NCBI RefSeq assembly: GCF_037042905.1
Contig: NC_087257.1
Span: 18,305,001-18,369,000 of the forward strand
Source of the DNA: Lytechinus pictus
Lineage: Eukaryota; Echinodermata; Echinoidea; Temnopleuroida; Toxopneustidae
Reading direction: 5' to 3'
Length of the DNA: 64,000 nt
Below are positions 55,660-64,000 of this stretch, piece after piece. The stretch's first letter is position 1, and each line of letters starts with the position of its first letter. The notes beneath the pieces are model-generated. The model saw only the letters and a list, made by a program, of their open reading frames with translations, was not told the DNA's origin and did not search any database. A program made the position numbers and the translations under genes.

Positions 55660-58600
55660 CTGTAATGAAACATACAAATTACAATAACAAAAAATATAAC
55701 AATTTTTAATTTAAGACACAAAATCTAAATCCTTGAATGGAAAGAAGCTGCCATACAGACAGTCATTCTTTATCATATTATCACTAATGGTAATATGCAT
55801 GTTTTGTTCTATGTGAAATTTTGGTTTGATGACATTTCCTCGGGATTCCGTTTCCAAAGTGGTATACCACAGGATGATAAAGTAGGATATTGTTGAAATG
55901 ACAGAATTCAAGTACAAGCAATGGCAAGGTACAAAAAAGGCAGGGCACACAAAAAAGTTCAATACACAATATTAACAAGAGCCAGGTTTTGAAGGATCAA
56001 ATAAACTAATGGAAAACACACTATACAGGGATGAAAATAAATTATGAGTATATGATCACATCAGTCAAAACAACATGCTATTCAAGTATCCCAATCAGGC
56101 AAGATTTTCTTTTATTTTTTTTTTATTATTTTTTTTTTGGGGGGGGGATACTTTTCATTAACTACTGCCTAAATCTGCAACACTTGATAAGCTTTAACAT
56201 GAAGGTGAATGGGGATTTTCCAGGGGTCTTAAAATACTTTGAGTTTTTTATAAATTTTTTCTTAAGCATTTTGGGGGCAACATTGCCCCCAAACCTCTAC
56301 TTCATTTCTTCTCTGCTTCCTATGCTCCCATCACAGGGTTCCCACAGAAATTTGAAAACAGAATTCCTTGACTTTTCCATGACTAAATTGCTGCTTTCCA
56401 TGACTTTCTGTGATATCCCGGGAGTTACTGTATGTAGAATTTGGGATGTCACACAACTGGGAAAACTGGAAATCATGAACACCAATTAAAATAGCAGAGT
56501 ATGATCACAGAGTATGATAGTTGCGAGACACGACAAACTGGAAAGCTGCCATAGCCAAGAGGTAAATGCCATTCCATGACTTTTCACAAATTTTCCTAAT
56601 TCCCTGACTTTTCCCCGACTTTCCATGACCAAAATATTCTCCAGGATTTTCCATGACTGTGGAGAACCTGCATCAAGAACATTTCAGTTTGCTAGGGATA
56701 GGCCAGAAACATATTTACATAATCAACTTCCACAGCAAGCCTTTAATTTCATTCCATCATCCATGTCAGGCTATGCATGCAAGACGGTATAAATCCAGAG
56801 GTTCTGAGGTATTCTTATTTCATGAGGAGTCAGTGACTGTGCCATGGACCAGTGATGGCCCAGTGGTAGAGTAACCGCCTAGGCTAGCAATCAGTAGAAG
56901 AGAGGTTCAAATCCTGCTGGTTCCAAAAATTTTCCGACTTTACTTTCTGATCAAACATTCGACCTAATGTTCTGGGTGCAAGTGTGAAGTGTTATTCAAC
57001 TTCCCTAGCTGGACTTTAATTTCAGTGGAGCATTGTGGCCCAGTGGATTAGTCTTCAGACTTTGAAACAGAGGGTCGTGGGTTCGAATCCCAGCCATGGC
57101 GTAATTTCCTTCAGCAAGAAACTCATCCACATTGTGCTGCACTCAACCCAGGTGAGGTGAATGGGTACCTGGCAGGAATTTATTCCTTGAAATGCAGAGC
57201 GCGTAAAAACTGCTTGAGCTACAGCCAGGTTAATAATATCCAAGTCCTTTGAAAGCATATAGAGACGTTATTCATGTGTTATGCGCTATACAAGAACTGA
57301 CAATTATTATTACATTTTACAGTCCAAATAAATGGGTAGCAATCACTGAAATATGTTATATTATAGCTACAGACACATCAACAAAACGAATCCATGATAA
57401 GTCATTTGAAATCATTTAATAGCTTTGATCAGACTGGAGTCGGTTTTGTGGTAAATTACCAATCCGTCTCCTGCCAACTCGTCCACTCACCACATAGTCT
57501 ACTTCCATTTTAAATAGTCTAATACCAATCCGTCCATTAACATTTCATCTAACAACCATTTGATCCAATTATCACTTTGTGTAATCACCAGTACGTCTAT
57601 GACCATTTCATCTCATAACCAGTTGGTCTAATACCCATTTAATTTTCATTTTCATTTTTGCACAATTAACACTTGGTCCAATTAGACCAAATGGTATATG
57701 GACTAAATGGCTATTGGACCAACAGGATATTTGACAAAATGGTGAGTGGACGAATTGGCAATTAGACCATGTGGATATTGGACGAATTGATGGTAGACCA
57801 AATGATAGTAGACGAGTTGGCAAATGGACGAATTGGCATCAGATCAATTGGAAATAAACCAGTTTCATAGGTGGGACTGTAGCGTTACAATAGAATAGCA
57901 GGCAGCAAGATTTTTAATAGGGAGTTTTACCTGGACAATGCGAATCAAGAATATAGAAAAACGTCAAATGCCCTTCATATCAAAGAACAGCCGAGAAGTC
58001 TTTGTCGAATGCATTTTTGATACATTTACTGTGTTCTTGAATGCGTTGGGCGTCCCTGTGTGAAAACTCCCTCAAGGTTCTACACAATCACTCTGATTAA
58101 AATCCAGTTCTACAATGCTAGAATGAACCACAACTCTGGATCAGTTCTTGTCACACATTTTCATGCAGACAGGCTAAAGCATTGTTTCTTTACATTGCAC
58201 AAATGATGCAATTAAGGATTTATAAACAGCCACAACTCACAAGTCATTGATGCTCGTTATATTTTATAAACACATCTCACCTGTATTGCTAATGGTACCT
58301 GTAACACTGAAGCTATGAAAGAAAGTAATAAAGATATTACGAGTTGAGGTAGCATACAGGACCCCCAACACCAAATTTGTTCCTTCCAATGTACAGGACT
58401 GCATAAATTATAATTTGCTATTGAAAGGTACGAGATTCATATTTGGAGAATATGATTTAACCGGCTAAAGCTCTTCTTTACCCCATCATCTGTACGAGTA
58501 AAATTAGCGAGTTATCAATGAGCTACTAGCAACTGGTGGTATAGAGCAACACCTGAGGCCCGTTTCATAAAGGACTTGCAACTGTTGTAACTTTGCCATT

Positions 58601-61600
58601 ATGGCAACTACCATGGCAACCTCAATTCTGATTGGCTGCTGAGCCCTGTTGTCATTATGACAAAGTTACAACAGTTGCAAGTCCTTTATGACCCCCTGAT
58701 GGTCAACCACCTGTATAGAAGGACCACTTAGATAGAGACCACTAGTTTGGTTTCCCCTGAAAAGTATTTGCTATTGAAACAAGGACCCGGCATGGTAGCT
58801 CAGTGGTAGAGCGCCCCCTCATGAACGGGAGGTCACGGGTTCGATTTAAGTCAAAACAAAGAATTTCAAGGGTCCTTCAGCCTTCTTGTCACACGCTAGG
58901 AATGTGAGAATGGAGAAGGGTCATGATAATTGTGCAGTGTAATTGTACTGTATAGAAGACGTCACCCCATTGGTCAGATCATGCGCACGGGACGGGCATT
59001 ACCGTGTTTCCATCACTCAGATTGCGCGTTGCATATCATGTGCGTGACGGCATTAAAGTGCGACTCTAAGTCATACTTAAATCTTTGTGAAACACCCCCC
59101 TGGTCACAGTACATGGACTATACCACTATAAAAATAGGGATGTTTCCTTACCTCTGCTGGTGAGGGTTCCATAATGGGTAACTCTGTGATCTCTGGTGAC
59201 TGATAATGGTGAGCCTGCTGGTAGATGACCTCATGGCTATGGGGTTGGGGAGGGCTGGGATAGATGGGGGAGACTGGAAGCATGCTGCCATTCACCGCTG
59301 CGGCAGGAGGGGCCTGAGGAAATGAGAATAAAGGTGATAGGTCACAGAGATTTAAGCATGACTTACAGTCAATATTAGAAGCCAAAAGACACTGTTAGTC
59401 AATGTTGTAGCTATATTCTTGTCTGCTACAAAGATATTGATACATATTTTGCTAAACATGACAGGCAAGCATTTGGTAGTCATACTTTGTGCCTATAGAT
59501 ATAAAAATAATAATAAGCATAATATGCAACATTTATATATAACTTTAGTACAAATGTTTCTAAGCGCTGGATACTATCACCCCGGTTGCTAATCAGGTCA
59601 GCAACCATACCTGCGAAAAATACTTGGAGATAAGGAGAACACCACAAAAGTAATTTATGTCTGATCCCCCCATTTTTTTAATTCTTATTTTACTTCATTT
59701 ACTAAATTTAGGCAATAATATCCTGTAAGCATTGCAGCTTTTCAGGTCCCTGTCTTACAAACAACGTTCTCGCTACCACGCGTCACGGTTGGCGGGCGCC
59801 GCCAACCCTGAAAACTTTCAGAGCAAATCCGCCAACCGTGAACTTCCCCGACAACCGTGGCCGACAACTGTCAAACAGGCCTAGATCTATACAAAAAACT
59901 GAATAATATATTTAAAAAAAAACAATCTGCTTTCAGATCCTAAAATAAACTTGTCGATTATTTCGTCCACGATTTCTTCCCAGGATTTCTTTGACTCGCT
60001 ACTAATCTGTATACGATACGACCTCGACTCGAGGCCCGTAGGAAGCGCGAAGACGTTTACCTCGATTTGCGTATCGCATTGCTCACATTATTTACGGTAC
60101 TGGTACGTCTTTAAAATGGTAGTAAATACCGGTACGCTAAAAAATAAAGTGAGGGGAGAGGGGTACCATGGGTTACTGGGTTGGGCAATGTAATTTAGAT
60201 GCTACGAATTTCAGTTGATATTGTCACTTATTTTGTCAAAAGTAAAGTGTCTCAAAAATAACACAAAAATTCGATCGAAACTTAGTTTCATCTCGTCCCA
60301 GGCCCCAGCCTTGTATAGCTACATCTACATGAATTCATTGAATGCATTTCTGATGACACTGCCGTAGAGCGAATTGAGAAAATTATTAAAAGATCACGTT
60401 AATAATGTCCAACTCATTTACTTACAGCAAAATGATTTATTCACATTTATATTCCGATTTTACTCCATAATTTCCAAAGCCTTGATCTCTACATCGATCT
60501 TTTGAAAGTGTTGATTAATTTCGCGACGGTGTGTCTACCAAGTTCTGTGTCACTGCACTCGCGCTCGCCCACGGCCACATAAATACAAATCGCACATGGC
60601 ATCAAAATCCTTGATCCGCGTCTTCCAAAATTAGATGGGATCCAAAACTGATTTAATTTGAATGTTTTTTTTTTATTTTCAGATATTCATTGAATCTGTT
60701 ATATTTTTCATAAGTAATAATCCTTATTAATATTATTCACACTTTTTATCATATTACGACTCATTTTTTAATGTGAGTTATACGTAGTGTATTTTCATTT
60801 GTATTGTTCTTTATTACTCTTTGCCTGCCAATTAAATAATGAACGGTCCTGAGAATTTTTTTTAGTCATCACAGTGAATCACTAGCGTACCTACGGGGGG
60901 CGGCAGACTGCCCCCCCCCCCCCCCCGCCCCCTGACGAGTCATAACTGATCCCTGGCCGCTCCTTTGTTTTTTCTGGTACGAAATCCTTTATTTGTGGTT
61001 GAAAACCTTTTTTTTGCTTGTCAATTTTTTTGGCGGACGAATTTGCCCCCCCCCCCCCTGTGGAAAATCCTAGGTACGCCACTGCAGTGAATGCTTCATG
61101 ACTTTGTTGTACAATTGCATAACAACTCCCGGTAACAACTACGATTTAAAATGAAATATTATTTGAAATTAATTTGTGTAAATGATAAAGAGAATAATGG
61201 GAGGTGGTCGTGGGCAATGTAAATGAAAACGATGGGATGTTTGTGACTTCGTGGGGGAGGGGATTGGCGAAAAGAAGTCCATGTTCGGAGCGAATGAAAT
61301 TAATATTCATTTAAGGATGTGTCTTCTGTGATTGTGACTGCATAATCTTTATAAAGTGGAATTGACAATTCATTCACAGATATTCATTTCAGGGGCCGCG
61401 GAAACAAGGGGGGGGGCTGGGTGGGTGTCAGCCCCTTCCCCCTCCCCCACTTTTTTTCCCAAAACCGTGTACAAAAACATAAAGTGGACCACCAGATTGT
61501 GTTTTTTGCATGGTCAGCCCCCCCCCCCTTTCAAGACCTTTCCGCGGCCCCTGCATTTCAAGTACGAATTATTGAAGTTGATATATGTGAACGTTTTTAA

Positions 61601-63769
61601 TAGAGGATTATGTATTTCGTTTGTTCACGCCCACATGAGTTGCTAGTATAATTTGAATATCGTTGGATGAATTTTTCAATTTCACTTATGTCTTTATATG
61701 TCTTATATCGGAATTGTGTTTCATATTGAGTTATCTGGGTTATCTTTACAACGTCGTTAGCCTAATTAGGCCTACTGCGAGTGGATATGTATGAAAAGGA
61801 TTGGAATGTGAACGAGACGCCCCAAAGCCGATGCCACGTGATCTAATTAGTATTCACTTTCTGGGTTGAGCCAATCATTGTGCTTGAAAACGGGTTTCCC
61901 CAAATTCCTGCCCTTGGAATGTACGTGTGCCATGTGCGTGACCTGTTTACCTGTTGTTTGAATGCGAATCAGCTGGTTTCGTCACCTCAAATATTCTTCA
62001 TGTTGTTTACGCTGGATGGGGGCTTTAAAATTAAGAAGATCTTTCTGACTTTTTTTGTCATTTTTAATAATCTGTTCATGAATTTCTGTAACTTAAAAAC
62101 TGATGCAATTTATTGAATCACGTACCTCGATCTTCCCACTCATGGTGCAAGAAAATATTTTTGAAATTCAAAATCGCCAAAATATACATTTAAAGAAAGG
62201 TTATTCAGCCGTCATCATCAGTAGTAGTATAGACATGTCTATAAATATGCATTCGCTTCGAATATTGACTTCTTCACCATGCAATCCCGCACACGTACGA
62301 TTAACATCCCCTTGTCATTGTCCACGCCACGACCCCTCCCCTTTCGCTCTCTCCCTTCGACCATCCTAGCTACAACCCCTCCCCCCCCCTCCTCTCTTTC
62401 AAACACGCTGTATTTGTAGGCCTACATAGTACATTATTTAAAAATAGAAATCTGCTTTCCTGTCAATTAAACTTTACTTTCAAAACATTTTAAATCGCAA
62501 TTAATTATAATAAGAACAAAATCGTAATATTAATGTATTATTAATGACTAAAAATGTTTCTCCCACTGGTGATGGGCACATTCATTATTTTAAAGGTGAG
62601 TATAGAACAATACAAATGAACATAGCAATAATTGACAGCATGATAAACGAATCTTGATTGGATATTATTAGTATAAACATCATCAACAGAAGTCTTATGA
62701 GGGTTATAGTTTCATTGAGTATCTGAAAATAAAACAAACATGCAAATTATATAAGTTGGAGACCCCGTCTCATGAATAACGATGTCCATTATTTGGAAGA
62801 CTCAGAAGTTTTCTTCCGAGGCTTCCAAATAAAGTCGGAACAATCTTTGGATTTAGCAAGGGCGTGGTGCGGCGCGGCGCAAGCTCAAAGGGCTACGCAT
62901 GCGATCGTAGATGAAGTCGGTCATTGACACACATTCACAAAATTACTCGCACTTTTTGAGGACGTAGCGATCTAGACATTGGAAAGTATGGAGTACATTT
63001 ATCAATTTTATCGATGTGAATAAATCTTTAAACTGTAAGTATAAAATGAGATTGAATTTAAATCATTTCTTTGACCTTTTTCATCAGTACTTGCCTTTCT
63101 GCTTCAATCGCAATTCACGCAACCGTTACGGCTGTGTGGCCGCGCTGGAGCATTAAATAGACATGAAAGTGGTGCATTTAGCAGCAATCTAAGCTCGTCG
63201 ATATTGATGTTTTCGATAGCTACCGCGCTCCGCGCGGGAGGGGGGACACCCCCCCTCCCGAACCCTCCCCCCGTGCGTGCTTCGCACGCACCAAGGCCGC
63301 TGCGCGGCTTGCGTTGCTTCGCGCCGCCAAGCGTCAGAATGAACCTGGCGAGAACGTTGCTTACAAAGAGTTACGATTAATCCGCTCAATCTCAACTTTA
63401 TGGAAATTCATCCACACCATAATTTTTTTACAGGAATTTGCACAATCTACTTGGTAAACAAAGAGAATCACACTGAATCTTCAAGAGAACGATGAATGTA
63501 TGAATGTACATCATATCTAGAAAATATTTTTTCACAAACATGCATTTTAGATGTTGACGTTGCTGGCCGTCCATAGTTGTGATTGATTGGATCAATCGTA
63601 AGTCTTTGAAAGACGGGGCCCAGAGGATCTAGGTAACAGAAAAATTATATCAGGAACGTCCCACTTATTAACAGGGATTTGCATGTACATATTTGATTGC
63701 ATTGTCCAATATCATTGTTTTTACCTGTGCTGGAACCCATCTCCACTGCGTCTGATACTGCGGTGCAGT
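55264..63769 (-). CDS. Boule/DAZ-family-like protein, last three coding exons (5' part beyond right edge)
   Basis: Exons 63769-63725, 59313-59152 and 55659-55264 join in phase 0 to 200 residues ending at TAA (55266-55264). The chain starts TAPQYQTQWRWVPAQ, contains HSHEVIYQQ, and ends with a basic block (KFTGKRPIKMPRRGDRAVKTIRTD) and a Met/Gly-rich tail. Vertebrate BOLL has QYLPGQWQW, EVIYQ, a METS/MEPS-like phrase and IKTVW near its C-terminus in the same order, so I infer Boule. Boule is a cytoplasmic germ-cell RNA-binding translational regulator needed for meiosis; its RRM would be encoded past 64000 and cannot be confirmed here. The tail is low-complexity, so another QWRW-bearing RNA-binding protein remains possible. 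Confidence 0.6.
55660..56333. other. Boule-like intron, AT-rich
   Basis: No repeat ends seen except a T-run/G-run near 56110-56150. Confidence 0.4.
56334..56670. mobile_element. 337-bp element with 'TTCCATGACTTTTCC' phrases and 5-bp duplication
   Basis: Ends CAGGGTTCCCACAG and CAGGTTCTCCACAG (inverse) flanked by CATCA at 56329-56333 and 56671-56675. 'tccatgactttcc' phrases recur inside. A CAGGG-type end suggests hAT-like, though hAT usually makes 8-bp duplications. Confidence 0.75.
56845..56935 (+). mobile_element. tRNA-like SINE head fragment
   Basis: 'gatggcccagtggtagagtaa' (A-box) and 'gaggttcaaatcctgctgg' (B-box). Body unlike family A. Confidence 0.6.
57025..57312 (+). mobile_element. 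tRNA-derived SINE, family A full copy
   Basis: Head with A-box 'gtggcccagtggattag' and B-box 'gggttcgaatcccagcc', body 'tgcactcaacccaggtgagg', tail 'gtaataatatccaagtcc-like..atgcgctatacaagaactg', then (ATT)n. The tail resembles the Nin-DC class of deuterostome SINE tails (inference). Confidence 0.9.
57450..57865. mobile_element. Self-complementary phrase-repeat element, copy 2
   Basis: Same architecture as 14087-14473: 'cgtccactcaccacatagtcta' type phrases in the left half, 'attagaccaaatggtatatgg' type in the right. Ends 'tggtaaattaccaat' and 'attggaaataaacca'. Confidence 0.8.
57866..58555. other. Boule-like intron, no feature seen
   Basis: Mixed AT-rich sequence without inverted ends or open frames of note. 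Confidence 0.35.
58556..58695. mobile_element. ~140-bp MITE, GGCCCGTTTCATAAAGGAC family
   Basis: 'ggcccgtttcataaaggacttgcaactgttg' is mirrored by 'caacagttgcaagtcctttatga'. Same family as 31594-31753; the right terminus is damaged. Confidence 0.85.
58784..58900 (+). mobile_element. tRNA-derived SINE head, second family
   Basis: 'ggcatggtagctcagtggtagagcg' and 'cacgggttcgattt' are A- and B-box like with tRNA spacing; the acceptor-stem pairing is poor, so this is a SINE rather than a working tRNA gene. Confidence 0.7.
59152..59313 (-). CDS. Boule-like exon (54 codons)
   Basis: Acceptor 'cctcag', donor GAG|gtaagg, phase 0. Pro-rich; includes SPIYPSPPQPHSHEVIYQQ and ends LPIMEPSPAE. Confidence 0.8.
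59314..60879. other. Boule-like intron, partly CpG-richer
   Basis: Around 59770-60060 CpG content rises ('accacgcgtcacggttggcgggcgccgccaacc' region contains an internal inverted pair). No exon recognised. Confidence 0.35.
60880..61084. mobile_element. 205-bp hAT-like MITE with exact 8-bp duplication
   Basis: Ends CACTAGCGTACCTA and CAGTGGCGTACCTA (inverse). CAGTGAAT lies at 60872-60879 and 61085-61092. The interior has C-runs and 'tttttgcttgtcaattttttt', a block seen in other homopolymer elements. Confidence 0.9.
61390..61553. mobile_element. 164-bp MITE, CAGGGGCCGCGGAA family, copy 2
   Basis: Ends CAGGGGCCGCGGAAA and TTTCCGCGGCCCCTG; CATTT at 61385-61389 and 61554-61558. Same interior as 12609-12774. 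Confidence 0.9.
61559..63180. other. Boule-like intron, upstream part
   Basis: No repeat ends recognised. A minus-strand ATG followed after 18 nt by a consensus donor lies at 62143-62126 and is discussed as a finding. Confidence 0.35.
63218..63345. repeat. GC-rich series of small palindromes
   Basis: Consecutive hairpins: 'cgcgctccgcgcg', 'gagggggg..ccccccctc', 'gtgcgtgcttcgcacgcac' and 'ccgctgcgcggc', within about 130 bp of GC-rich DNA in an AT-rich intron. Confidence 0.8.
63361..63621. mobile_element. MITE, 'GGGCCC..GATTGATCC' family, copy 2
   Basis: 'agagttacgattaatcc' and 'ggatcaatcgtaagtctttg' inverted; the interior matches 4996-5256 closely. The left terminal GGGCCC is missing where the GC-rich palindrome block begins. 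Confidence 0.85.
63725..63769 (-). CDS. Boule-like exon (15 codons)
   Basis: Acceptor 'ttattcag', donor CAG|gtaaaa. Encodes TAPQYQTQWRWVPAQ. Both ends are phase 0. Confidence 0.75.
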
Positions 63770-64000
63770 CTGAATAAGAAACAGAACAAAAATCATGATT
63801 AAAGTGGTGCTTTATACACTGGTTGAAGACAGATGCCCATATTCTGTATTATATTCAGATATGACTTAACACTTGGTGTAATGTTGAGGTTCAACTATGG
63901 AGGGCCAAACGTGACACAGATCCTTGTCACTAGATTATCAATTTATATCATCACATTTGGCAATCAAAGCATGGCAAAACATTTTGAAATTATATAGATA

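Noticed and set aside
55288..55665. 125-codon plus-strand frame
   Set aside because: Antisense shadow of the Boule-like terminal exon.
58784..58850. Functional tRNA gene
   Set aside because: A and B boxes are present but the stems do not pair; better read as a SINE head. The same applies to 34190, 34549, 45963, 56845 and 57025.
1..64000. CRISPR, bacterial operon or viral genome
   Set aside because: Spliced genes, SINEs and AT-rich introns show animal nuclear DNA; no regular spacer-repeat array or viral gene was recognised.

Overview
This is nuclear DNA from an animal with many introns and dense repeats, most likely an echinoderm and probably a sea urchin. The basis is deuterostome-type orthologues (HROB with a vertebrate-like exon plan, a Boule-like tail, a SPATA48-like sperm protein, CIR1), tRNA-headed SINEs, many short foldback elements, long C/G homopolymer runs, and repeats built around a 'cgcgcttcgcgctcgc' motif. 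The species assignment is inference. There is no bacterial, viral or organellar architecture, and no operon, CRISPR array or rRNA gene. Layout: four protein-coding loci, two cut by the window edges. (1) The first coding exon of CIR1 (2931-3002, minus) starts a gene that leaves by the left edge. (2) A nearly complete HROB homologue (7878-20174, minus) has seven coding exons; only the first few codons are not located. (3) A complete SPATA48/SPMIP7-like gene (29432-43356, plus) has eight coding exons and encodes about 444 residues. (4) The last three coding exons of a Boule/DAZ-family-like gene (55264-63769, minus) encode the low-complexity tail; its RNA-binding domain would lie beyond the right edge. 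Almost all other lines in a naive ORF scan are shadows or repeat noise. Reading frames were rebuilt by hand: every HROB, SPATA48-like and Boule-like junction listed keeps phase across GT-AG sites. Three neighbouring genes have known or likely germline roles: HROB (recruits the MCM8-MCM9 helicase in homologous recombination and meiosis), the SPATA48-like protein (likely sperm axoneme) and the Boule-like protein (germ-cell translational control). Shared regulation is only a hypothesis. The space between exons is mostly transposon-derived. TTAA-flanked foldback families (18639, 26281, 36899, 37874, 39031, 41912, 52325) look like Kolobok- or piggyBac-type non-autonomous elements, and three of them share inner blocks. 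hAT-like elements with direct target duplications occur at 480, 9049, 13158 and 60880 (7-9 bp) and at 56334 and 61390 (5 bp). A ~460-bp AATAAGCC family, a 'gggcccg..cgggccc' family, tRNA-derived SINEs, mini- and microsatellites and a local segmental duplication at 22-24 kb make up much of the rest. The most unusual observations are a duplicated stub of the HROB OB-fold exon beyond a hAT insertion, a two-copy element made of self-complementary 'GGTCTAAT/ATTAGACC' phrases, and the shared modular core of the TTAA foldback families.
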